44,491 nucleotides of DNA from Terriglobales bacterium (GCA_016201265.1 JACQDD010000154.1:1-44491), one strand, 5' to 3'; positions 1-9,200 are shown, counted from the first letter of the stretch. Made by a program: numbers and translations. Notes: a model not told the origin generated them from the sequence alone.

Positions 1-92
1 CTATCTTAGGACTGACCGCGGCGACCACCGCCCGCTGTCTGCTCAATTGGCAGCCGGACTCCTGTACGTCATTCGGTCCTGATAGCGGCGGC

Positions 93-111
93 GGTGATAA
101 AGCTTATCGCC
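93..111 (-). terminator. Weak stem-loop at the end of the minus-strand operon
   Basis: GATAA and TTATC pair around a 3-nt centre, extended by GG/CC with one mismatch, and the structure covers the stop codon of the DUF5916 gene. There is no T-tract after it on the minus strand, so terminator function is doubtful. The rest of positions 1-92 shows nothing I can support. Confidence 0.25.
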
Positions 112-2335
112 GGAATGTCCAGCGGAGCTTTACGGCGATGGCATCGCTTTGTGGCACGATGCTGGTGTCGTGAGGGCTCAGGATCAGTCGCTGCCAGCCC
201 CGGTTCCATACAAGAAATAAGTCATTCCCCGGCTTGATCGTCCAGCGGAGCCGCGTATTCGTACCGACACTTTGAGATTCGGTGTCATACTGCACAAAAC
301 TGCTCAGCACGAGATTCGGAGTCCACGCATACGCACCCTGCAGCTGCCACAGGCGTTGCACAAAGTTGCCTTCCGGAAGCCGTCCAAAATCATTCTCCGC
401 ATCCGCTTCGAGTTGCACTCGGCCCTTTGGGGATGTCCACTTGATGTAGTTTTCCCACTGAGTCAAGTGGCCATTGAAGAAAGCGCCGAACCAGTTTGTC
501 GTTCCAAACTGCAATGGCCGGTGACTGCTGGTCTGAGCTTCGAGGCGGTACCGCGTGAACTGGTAAGAACCTGTAGGGATCACGACTCCGGGGGCGATTT
601 CAAAGGGGACCAGCAATATCTCCCCGTGCGGGTTCCAGTTGAACTCGAATCGGTCGCCGGTTTCGAATCGCACGTTGATCGGCGCCATGAAATACTCCCA
701 GGATTCGAGCACTCCCTGTGGGTCTGTGTAGCGGACGTACTCGTTCTCGAAGAACTCCTGGCGGATCCAGCGGAACGGACCGGTCTTGGAAGGGCGCGGT
801 TGGTAGGCGCAAAACGCAGATGTGCGGCGTGTACCAAGCCGCGGAAGAAATCCAAGTAACGGCTCCAGTGCCTCACCGTACTGGTTCACGCTCGTAGCAC
901 AATCCAACAGGTCGTTTGGGTAATCCGCGCTAAAGCCCCAGCCCATCTTGCTGCCGGGTCCAACGTCCCCTTGGGTGGTCGCGGTCCACGCGCCGAACTG
1001 GAGGTTCTTGTTGCCGAGGAACTTCGAAGTGCGCCATACAGCATCGACGCCCGCCAGCGTATTGTTACGGAACGCTGCCGGATCGCCGTGAGTTAAGATC
1101 GCTCCGACTCGGAGGTTTTCATTGAAGTCGTAAGAGACACGACCGGCGAACAAATTCGTGCCGGGGACTACCGTGGATGGCAGTCCAAGGTCCTGTACGA
1201 CTTGGCTGGGCACGGTCGTTTCACGCGTCTGCACATCCAGAGCGGCGAGATTCCATTTTCCGATGCGCCCATTTAGTTTGACGCCAGCGTCGATTGGAAT
1301 CTGGGCGCCGTCCAGCAGCCCCACGTTTCGACTGAAGAATGGGATGAACTGCTCTCCAAGATTCAGCCCGAAAGCGTACTGATTTGCTCCTTCCAGGAAA
1401 AAGGAGCGTTTCTCCGGGAAGAAGAGCGGGAAGCGAGTGAGATTGATCTGCCGGGTATCGACTTCGGTCTCGGCAAAGTCGGTGTTGGCGGTGAAGACGG
1501 TAACCAACTGCGGAGTAATCTTCCAGGTGATCTCGCCACCCACAGCTCCCTGCCATGCTCGTGGCCTCTCGCCGTAGAAGCGCGTGGTCTTTCCCGTCGC
1601 ATACGGAGTGATCTCGATGCCTTTGCCTTGTTGTAGCTCTCCAACTCCGGTCAACCGGCCGGCACGACTCAGATCGTATAAGAATGAGTCCAACGTCGGC
1701 GACGACCAGCGCAACCACAGGCGTTCGCGTGGAATAAATCGCTCCAAGTTCAGTCCCCAATCGTTCAGGCGGGGAGTGAAGCTCAGGGTACACGATGGAA
1801 TGACAATCTCCGCCGACCAACCGTCAGGCGTCCTCGCGGTGTGCGCATCCCAAATACCGTCCCAGTCGAGCGAGGCGCTCTCTGACCTGGAAATCAACCC
1901 GTCTACTCGCGCTCCGGCCGCGTTGATCTGGAAGTCGTCGCCTTTCATATCGCCGTCGCGTCGCATGGTGTGAATGGCGATGCGTCGCGGATCAGGATCT
2001 TTGCAGGTAAAGCCGAAATAGATTCGGTCGCTGGTCACGATGACCTGGACTTGGGTTTCATAAGGTGTCGGCTGTCCCGGTTTCGGGGCCTGCTGTACGA
2101 GTGTCATTACTGGCGCATCTCGCCAAGCCGGTTCGTTCAATAGACCGTCCAATGTTATCGAGGCGGACGAGGTAGCTGAGGCCTTTACATCAGGCCCATC
2201 ATCGGAACGGGCACTTGCTAGAGTAGCGGTGACCAATAGCACACATAAGAACCAGTGCCGTCGACTTCGGCGATGACTTGGAGGCCCAGCGATCAGTTTG
2301 AGCGATCCTGGTCCCGGTCTGTTTCTCCTGTTCAT
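104..2335 (-). CDS. CBM9-like / DUF5916 outer-membrane barrel protein
   Basis: About 743 residues. After a signal peptide (basic RRSRRHW, then hydrophobic FLCVLLVTATLASA) comes a CBM9-like beta-sandwich opening (ITLDGLLNEPAWRDAP, IYFGFTCKDPDP). The remaining roughly 500 residues have alternating aromatic/polar strands and the LFFPEKRSFFLEGA stretch typical of DUF5916 proteins, thought to be outer-membrane beta-barrels. The biochemical role of the family is unknown to me. The frame is open upstream to 2416, but the ATG at 2335 is preferred: GGAGGAG lies 13 nt upstream, inside the end of the MFS gene, whose stop is only 7 nt before this ATG. It is the last gene of the eight-gene minus-strand run, which suggests an envelope role in the same metal or solute function. 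Confidence 0.8.
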   Translation of the reverse strand: MNRRNRPGPGSLKLIAGPPSHRRSRRHWFLCVLLVTATLASARSDDGPDVKASATSSASITLDGLLNEPAWRDAPVMTLVQQAPKPGQPTPYETQVQVIVTSDRIYFGFTCKDPDPRRIAIHTMRRDGDMKGDDFQINAAGARVDGLISRSESASLDWDGIWDAHTARTPDGWSAEIVIPSCTLSFTPRLNDWGLNLERFIPRERLWLRWSSPTLDSFLYDLSRAGRLTGVGELQQGKGIEITPYATGKTTRFYGERPRAWQGAVGGEITWKITPQLVTVFTANTDFAETEVDTRQINLTRFPLFFPEKRSFFLEGANQYAFGLNLGEQFIPFFSRNVGLLDGAQIPIDAGVKLNGRIGKWNLAALDVQTRETTVPSQVVQDLGLPSTVVPGTNLFAGRVSYDFNENLRVGAILTHGDPAAFRNNTLAGVDAVWRTSKFLGNKNLQFGAWTATTQGDVGPGSKMGWGFSADYPNDLLDCATSVNQYGEALEPLLGFLPRLGTRRTSAFCAYQPRPSKTGPFRWIRQEFFENEYVRYTDPQGVLESWEYFMAPINVRFETGDRFEFNWNPHGEILLVPFEIAPGVVIPTGSYQFTRYRLEAQTSSHRPLQFGTTNWFGAFFNGHLTQWENYIKWTSPKGRVQLEADAENDFGRLPEGNFVQRLWQLQGAYAWTPNLVLSSFVQYDTESQSVGTNTRLRWTIKPGNDLFLVWNRGWQRLILSPHDTSIVPQSDAIAVKLRWTFRR

Positions 2336-2342
2336 GCTCGTT

Positions 2343-3557
2343 CTAGTGCTCCTCCGGTGGTCTAAGCTTCCGAAAAGCACGATAGAGGAGCAGGTCGTAA
2401 CTGATCTTTGCCCCACCGCCGATCACCAGGGGAGTCGAGAAAGCCACGCTCTGCATGAAAAAGCCTGCCACGGTCGAGCCGATGGCCCAGAACACGTTGC
2501 GCGCCAGATTGGTGATGCCGCTGGCAAATGTCCGCTCACTCGGCAGAACCACTGCCGCCACGTAGGATTGGCGCGTGGGAACGTCCATTTCGACGAGTGC
2601 TTCGCGGCACAGGAACAAGAGCACTGCCAGTTTCAATGAAGGTGCAAAAGCCGCGCCGATCAAGAACAAGCTGGAAGGAAGGTGAGTAAAGACCATCGTG
2701 TTCACCAGGCCAATGCGGCGCGCCAGCCAAGCTGCCCCGAGGTGGGAGGCGGCATTTAGCAGATGCACAGCGAAGAACAGGACACCCAAGCTTTCCTCCG
2801 CCACCCCGAAACGGCGAAAGAACCAGTAGGCAACCAGCGCATCAGTCAGAAACCCACCCCCGAAAGCATCCAGGGAAAACAAGCCCCCCAACTTGGCGAC
2901 GATGTTCTTTGTTTCACGTGAAACTCGTTGCGCAGGGGCTGTGGCTGGCGTGTGGACCTCGACGGCAGCAGAGGCGAATGGGTAAAGGAACGCGGTAGCC
3001 GCACTCAAGAATGCGCACCCGATGAAGACCGCCCTGTAGGACGTGAGCAGCGAAAGCGCGAGCCAACGCTGGAGAAGAAACGGCAGCGCAGCCGCCAGGG
3101 CTCCAAGCGAACCGGCCGCGTCAAGAACAACGTTGTACCAGGACAGGCTCCACGTTCTCGACTCGTCCGTCACCAGTCCGGGAATGATCGCCTGCTCAAG
3201 AGAGAACGCAGCGGAACGATCGGTACCGGTTCCATTCAGCATTCCCACGAAGGCGATCAGCATGAGGATCGGTGCAGCGGGCGTCACAGCCAGGCCCACA
3301 GCACCTGTGGCGCTCAAAAGGGAAAGCAACACCAGTGTGCGTCTCCTTCCCACACGGTCTGCCTGCGCCGTCACGCCGACCGTTGCCAGAGCTGAACCAG
3401 CCAGGCCAGCGGCGATGATCACGCCGATATTGAACGAGGAGAGACCAACACGGAACAAGTAGATTCCGAGAACTACGCCGGTGAGGCCAAAGGTAAATGA
3501 ACGCAGGAAGGCCGCTGCATTGATGACGAGCAGGTCCCTCGATACGGGCACCCTCAT
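2343..3557 (-). CDS. MFS transporter
   Basis: 404 residues with about twelve hydrophobic segments and an MFS-type cytoplasmic loop between TM2 and TM3 (QADRVGRRRTLVLL, matching the DRxGRR pattern). MFS proteins are secondary transporters of the inner membrane; the substrate cannot be read from sequence. It begins by 4-nt ATGA overlap with the stop of the ChrB-like gene, so the two are almost certainly translationally coupled. That coupling and the metal context suggest export of an inorganic ion or metal complex, but this is inference. C-terminal residues RPPEEH run into the ribosome-binding site of the next gene. Confidence 0.8.
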   Translation of the reverse strand: MRVPVSRDLLVINAAAFLRSFTFGLTGVVLGIYLFRVGLSSFNIGVIIAAGLAGSALATVGVTAQADRVGRRRTLVLLSLLSATGAVGLAVTPAAPILMLIAFVGMLNGTGTDRSAAFSLEQAIIPGLVTDESRTWSLSWYNVVLDAAGSLGALAAALPFLLQRWLALSLLTSYRAVFIGCAFLSAATAFLYPFASAAVEVHTPATAPAQRVSRETKNIVAKLGGLFSLDAFGGGFLTDALVAYWFFRRFGVAEESLGVLFFAVHLLNAASHLGAAWLARRIGLVNTMVFTHLPSSLFLIGAAFAPSLKLAVLLFLCREALVEMDVPTRQSYVAAVVLPSERTFASGITNLARNVFWAIGSTVAGFFMQSVAFSTPLVIGGGAKISYDLLLYRAFRKLRPPEEH

Positions 3558-3988
3558 AGGGCTTGACGCGCGAACTCGTAGAGCGCGTCATAGACAGGAA
3601 ACTGCCTGACCAATCGTTCTTCATCGGATAGGCCCATAGCAGCGAAGCCATGGGCAATGGCTCGCAGGCCGATGCCTTCGGGAGCGACCTGCTCCTGCCC
3701 CTTAACGTCGGCAGCACGGACGATCAATGCCAGCCGCTCCAGCCCTGGCGCTTGGAGATGGTAGTCCTCAATGATTGCTTCGAACGAACAGCGTGGACCT
3801 CGATGGTTGAGCTTGACTTCGGAAAGGCGCGGTGCGTCGAAGGGTATCGCATTCTCCCGTGCAGCACTTTCCAGGAGTTGACTCTCTTCCACGAACAAGA
3901 ACTGTGCTTGCGGATCGACGAAGCGTCGAACCAGCCATGGGCAAGCGACGCGATCTACCTTGATGTCTTTGCGCGTAATCCACTTCAT
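3554..3988 (-). CDS. ChrB C-terminal-like chromate resistance domain protein
   Basis: 144 residues. The opening KWITRKDIKVDRVACPWLVR, followed by RFVDPQAQFLFV and a late ERLVRQFPVYDALYEF segment, matches the stand-alone C-terminal domain of ChrB (chromate resistance family). Full ChrB is a chromate-responsive regulator with an extra N-terminal part that is absent here, so this is the short form, of unclear biochemical role. The conserved Cys in VACPWLVRR could bind metal. The ATG at 3988 is chosen over the in-frame codon at 4015 because GAGGTGG lies about 5 nt upstream. It sits 13 nt after the ABC ATPase gene and overlaps the MFS gene by 4 nt. Confidence 0.75.
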   Translation of the reverse strand: MKWITRKDIKVDRVACPWLVRRFVDPQAQFLFVEESQLLESAARENAIPFDAPRLSEVKLNHRGPRCSFEAIIEDYHLQAPGLERLALIVRAADVKGQEQVAPEGIGLRAIAHGFAAMGLSDEERLVRQFPVYDALYEFARQAL

Positions 3989-4001
3989 GAATCCACCTCT
4001 A

Positions 4002-4703
4002 TCAGTTAGGACCAACTACGGCGGTCGGTGAAGGCTGGCTCTCGATGCGTTCGATCCTCCCGGACCTCATGAAAACGACCCGTGTGCCAAGCTCTGCACT
4101 TTCCTCGCGGTCATGGGTTACGAACAGAAGAGTGAAACCCAGGGCCTGGTGCAGACGCAGGATTTCCTTGCGCAGACGCCGGTTCAACTCTTCATCCAGG
4201 TTCGACAACGGTTCATCCATGAGAAGCGCTTTCGGCTGGAGAACCAGCGCGCGAGCCAGCGCCACCCGTTGTTGTTGGCCACCAGACAACTCCGTGGGCC
4301 TGGCCTTCAAGTACTCCGTCATCTCGACCAGGCGCAATATCTCGTGAATTCGTTGCTTCCTGTCGGAGGCCGAAAGTTTCCTGGCTCGGAGCCCAAATTC
4401 CAGGTTGCCTTTGACCGATAGATGAGGCCAGAGGGCAAGGTCTTGGAAAACCATTCCAAGGTCACGCTCCTCTGGCTGCCGAAGATTCTGCCCGTCGCGC
4501 GCCACTAGCTCGTTACCAATACTGATTGAGCCGGTGTCTGGGGTTATGAACCCGGCCAACAAACGAAGCACAGTGGTCTTTCCACATCCCGATGGACCGA
4601 GGATGACAATCCGCTCGCCCGGCTCAACGGATAGGGAGAAATCCTCGACCGCGAGGCGGCCGTTATAGGACTTCGAGACGGATTGAAACTCGATAAGCTT
4701 CAA
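4002..4703 (-). CDS. ABC transporter ATPase, Fbp/Pot type
   Basis: 233 residues from a TTG start. All ABC motifs are present: Walker A GPSGCGKTT (residues 36-44), signature LSGGQQQRVALARAL, Walker B ALLMDEPLSNLDE and the switch histidine in LFVTHDREE. It would energise import through the permease encoded just upstream. The frame is open to 4916, but the first 71 codons there overlap the permease and look like shadow sequence. TTG at 4703 shares TTGA with the permease stop and has GAGGA 4 nt upstream, a typical coupled start. It is shorter than usual ferric-type ATPases (about 350 residues), lacking the C-terminal TOBE regulatory domain. Confidence 0.85.
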   Translation of the reverse strand: MKLIEFQSVSKSYNGRLAVEDFSLSVEPGERIVILGPSGCGKTTVLRLLAGFITPDTGSISIGNELVARDGQNLRQPEERDLGMVFQDLALWPHLSVKGNLEFGLRARKLSASDRKQRIHEILRLVEMTEYLKARPTELSGGQQQRVALARALVLQPKALLMDEPLSNLDEELNRRLRKEILRLHQALGFTLLFVTHDREESAELGTRVVFMRSGRIERIESQPSPTAVVGPN

Positions 4704-6286
4704 GCCATCCTCGCAGTCGGCCGAAGCGTTGTGGCCAGAATCACCAGCGGCAGCAGTGCAGCGGCGACCATCAGGATGCAGAGGGCCGCGATCAACTCGG
4801 GAGTGCCGTTGGCCATGAGAGTGAATGTCCGGACGGGCAGCGTGTCGTGACCCGGCGGGTACACCAGCATGGTCATCCCCGTGTCGCGCAGACAGAAAAC
4901 ATATCCCACGATCCATGCTGCAACCAATCCCTTGCGTACCAGCGGCACAACAATACCCACCAGTCGCCTACCCCAATGGACGCCAGCCACCTGTGCTGCT
5001 TCTTCCATGGATGGGGGAACATGCTCCAGCGCCGAGGCGCACATACGGCTGGAGAGTGCCGTGTACTGCGCAAGGTAGCCCAGGATGATGATGGCTGGCG
5101 TGGCATATACAAAGCTCGTGACGCTCCGGTTCCACAGGGAGATCAAACCTATGGCGATGACCGGACCAGGCAAGGTGAAAAGGAAGACAGTCAGGAAGTC
5201 GAGTTTCCTCCACAGGGGCAGTGCTCTCGTCTGAATCAGGTAGCCACACAGAAAACCGATTAACAGCAAGCCCGTAGCTCCGGCCGCGGCGTAGGCCATG
5301 CTGCGAACCAGACTCGCTCCGCCGCGAGCGATCGCTTCGTGGAAAGCGCCTGCGGTAGAAGATCGAACGATGAGCACACCTAGGGGCAGGACCACGAGGA
5401 CGAGCGCGATGATTCCAAGCACGACCAGAAGAAGCGTTCGCCGGGACTTCAGCGCGATAACCATCGTTTGGGCATCTGGACCACGGCGCAGGGCGTAGCT
5501 GCGGCTCCGAAGGAATAGTGCTTCCAGGAAGAGAAGCAAGAATGTTACGAGTCCCAAAGGCAACGCGGCCGCCGTCGCCGCCCCGAAGTTGTAGAAGGCT
5601 GAGAACTGCGCAAAACTCTCAACGGGGAAAACATCAAAGCGCAGGAAAATCGGTACTCCGAATTCTCCCAGTGAAAGCAGAAAGACAACGACTGCGGCCA
5701 GCGATATCCCCGGAGCGATCAGGGGTAGCGTGACGTGCCATAAGGTGCTTGTCCACCCAGATGTCAGTCGGGCTGCTTCCTCGTAGCTCGGCCCGATCGA
5801 GGAAAGCTGCGCCACCGTGATGAGCACAACAATGGGCAGAAATGTCGTTGCGAGGACGAGCACGCAGCCGCCAAGACCGAACAGCCAATCCGACGAATGC
5901 GAAGCTAGTGCAGGCCCCAGCCAGTGCGCGAGGGTGCCTCCGCGCCCCAAGATGTTGAACCACGAGACCGCCAATACGTAGGGCGGGATCGCCATGGGAA
6001 TCGCGAAAAGCAGCAGGAGCGAGCGACGCAGGGGAAGGTCTGACTTGCCGAGTAAGATCCCGAGCGGTGTCCCGATACCAACGGTCAGCAGTGTCGTAAT
6101 GGAAGACAGTGCCAGACTGTGCCCTGCCAGAGTCCATGCACGGCCGGAGGCAAGGAGGCCGCGATAGTAGGCGAAACCCGTGTGGAACTCGGCAGCGAGG
6201 CTCTGGCCGACCATCACGAGAACCGGGACGAGGCCTGCTACCACAACTACACTGACCGCTAACGTTAGCACGAGGCGGCGCGACAT
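4700..6286 (-). CDS. ABC importer permease, fused double-domain Fbp/Thi type
   Basis: 528 residues with about twelve transmembrane segments in two homologous halves, each with a binding-protein-dependent permease EAA-type loop (EEAARLTSGWTSTLWHVTLP in half one; MEEAAQVAGVHWGRRLVGIV in half two). This duplicated form is typical of ferric ion and thiamine-type importers. The ATG at 6286 shares one base with the stop of the binding-protein gene (TGATG) and AAGGAG lies 15 nt upstream; a GTG at 6301 is a less likely alternative. It is the membrane channel of the SBP-permease-ATPase set at 4002-7305. Confidence 0.85.
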   Translation of the reverse strand: MSRRLVLTLAVSVVVVAGLVPVLVMVGQSLAAEFHTGFAYYRGLLASGRAWTLAGHSLALSSITTLLTVGIGTPLGILLGKSDLPLRRSLLLLFAIPMAIPPYVLAVSWFNILGRGGTLAHWLGPALASHSSDWLFGLGGCVLVLATTFLPIVVLITVAQLSSIGPSYEEAARLTSGWTSTLWHVTLPLIAPGISLAAVVVFLLSLGEFGVPIFLRFDVFPVESFAQFSAFYNFGAATAAALPLGLVTFLLLFLEALFLRSRSYALRRGPDAQTMVIALKSRRTLLLVVLGIIALVLVVLPLGVLIVRSSTAGAFHEAIARGGASLVRSMAYAAAGATGLLLIGFLCGYLIQTRALPLWRKLDFLTVFLFTLPGPVIAIGLISLWNRSVTSFVYATPAIIILGYLAQYTALSSRMCASALEHVPPSMEEAAQVAGVHWGRRLVGIVVPLVRKGLVAAWIVGYVFCLRDTGMTMLVYPPGHDTLPVRTFTLMANGTPELIAALCILMVAAALLPLVILATTLRPTARMA

Positions 6287-7305
6287 CAGTATCCGACCCA
6301 CTCCTTCAGGAACGGTTGAATCTGTTGCATCTTGGCCGCTACTTCGGCGTAGTTGACACTCATAATCTTGAGCTTCTCGATGTGCGGTACATGCGGAGGA
6401 GTGTCGACACCTGGATGAAGCGGAATCTGGGCACAGTTTGCGTAAGCCAGTTTGCGCTCGGTCTCTCGCGAGAGCAGGAAATCGACCAGCTTGTGCGCTT
6501 GGGTTGCATGAGGGCCGCGCTGAATCGCAACAACGGCGTTCGGTACGATGAGAACGCCGATTCCGCCCTCTTGCTGGTCGGGATACACGGCTTCAACGGG
6601 CCTGCCCTGCTGAATGCGGTTGAAGGCGTCGTCGCTGTCGACCAATCCGAATTCGGATTCACCCGATGCAACAAAGTCAGCGCTCTCCCCGTTACTGGTT
6701 GAGATTCTCACACCGTTCTTCTTCGTCTCTTGCAGGAATGCTTTTCCGCGATCATCACCCCAGATGGTAAACAGCGCTGCCATTTCCGCTGTCGTGGTTC
6801 CGAACAGCGGATTGGCTACGACGCCTTTGTTCTTCCATCGTGGTTCGGTGTACGCAAGAACAGAGTGCGGCCCGTCTTTGACGCTCTTGTTGACCAGCAG
6901 AATACGTGCCCGGGCAGAAAATCCCGTCCAATATCCGCTGGCATCCTTGAACGTGGCGGGAATCTCTGCTGCATTCGGAGAAATGTACGGCGCCGCAATG
7001 CCACGCTGCTGAAGCACTGCGGCCCGCATTGGTTCGTTGGCCCAATACACGTCAGCCTGGGGATTGTCCTTTTCGGCAAGCAGGCGATTCATGACGCCGG
7101 TACTCTTGGCTTCTTCGGTGTCATAAACTGCGCGGACTTCGATGCCAGTCTCTTTCTCAAAGTCTTTAAGGATGGGCTCGGCGAATACCTGGTCTTCGCT
7201 GACGTACACCACAACCGTCGGAGCGGTGGAGTGCTTACCGTTACAGGCAATTCCCGTCACTATCAGGGTGACAGTAAACAGCAATATCCACCGACGCTTC
7301 GTCAT
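6286..7305 (-). CDS. ABC importer substrate-binding lipoprotein, Fbp-like
   Basis: 339 residues. The N-terminus is a lipoprotein-like signal (RRWILLFTVTLIVTGIAC; the Cys follows GIA, a weak lipobox). The mature part has the family-1 iron-type binding-protein pattern: VVVYVSEDQVFAEPILKDF, then LLAEKDNPQADVYWANEP. At the place where ferric-binding relatives usually carry an adjacent Tyr-Tyr pair, this protein reads GLVDSDDAF, so ferric iron should not be assumed as substrate. ATG 7305 is chosen because GGAGGT lies 4-5 nt upstream. It is followed without gap by the permease and ATPase genes. Confidence 0.8.
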   Translation of the reverse strand: MTKRRWILLFTVTLIVTGIACNGKHSTAPTVVVYVSEDQVFAEPILKDFEKETGIEVRAVYDTEEAKSTGVMNRLLAEKDNPQADVYWANEPMRAAVLQQRGIAAPYISPNAAEIPATFKDASGYWTGFSARARILLVNKSVKDGPHSVLAYTEPRWKNKGVVANPLFGTTTAEMAALFTIWGDDRGKAFLQETKKNGVRISTSNGESADFVASGESEFGLVDSDDAFNRIQQGRPVEAVYPDQQEGGIGVLIVPNAVVAIQRGPHATQAHKLVDFLLSRETERKLAYANCAQIPLHPGVDTPPHVPHIEKLKIMSVNYAEVAAKMQQIQPFLKEWVGY

Positions 7306-7345
7306 GAGCACCTCCATGAGTCCGGAACGTCCAACTGGTGCAACC

Positions 7346-8281
7346 TCATTTTGCTGAGTTCGTCTCGTCGAGCGCGCTGCGCAGGGCCTTCGCCAGCCTT
7401 ACCGCGTCGTCATTCGCCCAGAAGTGCATATAGAAGAGTCTCGGCACGTCATCCAGTGCATGGCTGTGCAGGGCTACGGCTTGAATCCCGTTGTCATGCA
7501 GAACCTTCATGACGGGTCCAACCTCTTTCCCCGTCATGGCGAAATCCCCAGCTATTGCCGCCCGTCCATTTCCAGTGGGTTGGAAATTGATCACCGTGCC
7601 TGCCCCCATGGAGGGGGGTGTATCCATCCCTTCTTCGGTGAGCTTTTCGGCACGCGGCGCGCTGTAGTGCAGCACTCCGCCACTCACGTTGCCTTGCCGA
7701 CCCATGATCTTTTCCACAGCGGCGACGTCGAATCCAAGATCCGCCGCGCTTTCCTTTGCGCCGCCACCCGGCGGAAGAGGCGTCTTGGTCAGCCCCACCG
7801 CTTGCTTGATCGTCTGGGCCATCTTCACCGGGTCACCGTGTCCGCCCATGTGGATGTAGGTAATTTTCGGCGATTCGCCGATAAGGTGGTTGTGAACCGC
7901 TGTGACTTCGACTCCTCCGTCTATCAGGGCCTTCATCGCCGGAGCGACTTCGTCGTCAGTGAGGACGAGATCGCCCATAACCATCGCATCGTTGTCGCCG
8001 ACGTGGTGGAAAGCCGCCCAAGCGCCGAGTGCAAGACCTGGCTTGATTTCGGTGCCGGCGAGAGTGACATGAAGGTCTTTGCGCGGCATGTTGAACCGGA
8101 CCACGCCTTCAGGCAGATTCGCTCCTGGAAATCCAAAGACATCTTCGACCGTCTTCCATTCCCCTGCTGCTTTCTGGTCTCCAGTTGTCTGTGCCGGAGA
8201 GTTGATGGACAGGGAGACAAGAAGAATGATTGCCGCAGCAAGGGTGCACGTCCTGATCGATGACAGCTTTGTATTTTTCAT
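7346..8281 (-). CDS. LppY/LpqO-type (double DUF1259) exported protein
   Basis: 311 residues with a signal peptide (LAAAIILLVSLSINSPAQ). The body is a tandem duplication of a DUF1259 unit. Unit one contains MGDLVLTDDEVAPAMKAL, then VTAVHNHLIGESPKITYIH; unit two contains AGDFAMTGKEVGPVMKVL, then AVALHSHALDDVPRLFYMH. The paired HNH/HSH and terminal His of each unit line up and could form a metal site; this is my inference, since the family has no assigned reaction that I know. The ATG at 8281 has AGAGGA about 8 nt upstream (an adjacent GTG at 8284 is possible). It lies 40 nt before the binding-protein gene and 36 nt after the lipoprotein gene, in the same run. Confidence 0.8.
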   Translation of the reverse strand: MKNTKLSSIRTCTLAAAIILLVSLSINSPAQTTGDQKAAGEWKTVEDVFGFPGANLPEGVVRFNMPRKDLHVTLAGTEIKPGLALGAWAAFHHVGDNDAMVMGDLVLTDDEVAPAMKALIDGGVEVTAVHNHLIGESPKITYIHMGGHGDPVKMAQTIKQAVGLTKTPLPPGGGAKESAADLGFDVAAVEKIMGRQGNVSGGVLHYSAPRAEKLTEEGMDTPPSMGAGTVINFQPTGNGRAAIAGDFAMTGKEVGPVMKVLHDNGIQAVALHSHALDDVPRLFYMHFWANDDAVRLAKALRSALDETNSAK

Positions 8282-8317
8282 CACCTGTTCCTCTCATATA
8301 GTAGTTTGCCATGCCGA

Positions 8318-9136
8318 TTATTTTGCTGTGACTTTTAAGTCGTCGAAATAAGTGACGGAGTCCGCCTTTGTCCACAGTCCGACCTTGCCGGCATCCTTGA
8401 ACGTGTCATCGCTGGCCTCGATCTTCTTGACGCCATCGTAGTAGCAAGTGATCTTGTTCCCGACGGTTTCTACCCGGAGTTCATGCCAAGCACCTGGAGT
8501 GACTTTGAAGTTGGCACCTGCAAACTGTCGACGGCGCCCGTCAACGACATGGTAGAGCCGGTAATTGTCCTCAAGAGCGTTCGCACGGACGATGTAATAG
8601 TTGTTGGGATCTTTCAAACGGAAGACGAGTCCTGCTGCCTGATCGACACTTCCGGAGACCGCCTTGAACTTGACGCTTAGATCCAGATCACGAAATGACC
8701 CTTCGTCGGCTATCAGCAACGGAAAGCGATAATCGGTTTTGTCAGTTGATGTTTGGGCGACGACGTTCGGTTTTGAGGGAGCAGTAGGATCGGCCATCAC
8801 GGCCCATTTGCTCTCCTCGCCCTGACCGGTTCGGGCGCTATGGAATTTGGCAGGCGACCGCCCGGCTGAGTCAGTGTCAAAGTTGTAGGCTAGCTGTTGG
8901 CCCGCGGCTTGTTGGGGTGCCAGCTTTTCGGCTGCGGAAGCCGTCGGTGCCGCCGTACCCGATTCGTCTTCGTCGGCATCCGGCTTTTCTTCGGGCTTTT
9001 GTTGGGTCGCTGACTGGCTCGCGGACGCGGCGGAAGTGCTCGTGCGCTTCTCATCCTCGTCACTGTTATTACAGGCCAGGAGAGCTGTCAATCCTAAAAG
9101 CACGACGGCAACCAGAGAGATTTTAGGCGTGGCCAT
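8318..9136 (-). CDS. Lipoprotein with LamG/DUF1080-like sandwich domain
   Basis: 272 residues. A canonical lipobox (LTALLAC) is followed by a low-complexity acidic, Ser/Thr/Ala/Gln-rich linker of about 60 residues. The C-terminal roughly 180 residues resemble the concanavalin-like fold of DUF1080/LamG proteins (AAGLVFRLKDPNNYYIVRA, YDGVKKIEASDDTFKDAG, VGLWTKADSVTYFDDLKV). A binding rather than catalytic role is likely, at the outer face of a membrane. ATG 9136 is supported by AAAGGAG 6 nt upstream. It is the first gene of the eight-gene run; its leader carries the direct-repeat motif at 9201-9227 shared with the response-regulator gene. Confidence 0.75.
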   Translation of the reverse strand: MATPKISLVAVVLLGLTALLACNNSDEDEKRTSTSAASASQSATQQKPEEKPDADEDESGTAAPTASAAEKLAPQQAAGQQLAYNFDTDSAGRSPAKFHSARTGQGEESKWAVMADPTAPSKPNVVAQTSTDKTDYRFPLLIADEGSFRDLDLSVKFKAVSGSVDQAAGLVFRLKDPNNYYIVRANALEDNYRLYHVVDGRRRQFAGANFKVTPGAWHELRVETVGNKITCYYDGVKKIEASDDTFKDAGKVGLWTKADSVTYFDDLKVTAK

Positions 9137-9200
9137 AAGGTGCTCCTTTGCTTCCCAATTGGAGGGTGGTAGCACCTTAAACGAACGGGATTAATTGGCT

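Noticed and set aside
4704-4916. N-terminal extension of the ABC ATPase frame
   Set aside because: It overlaps the permease, has no domain character, and a coupled TTG start at 4703 with a ribosome-binding site explains the gene.
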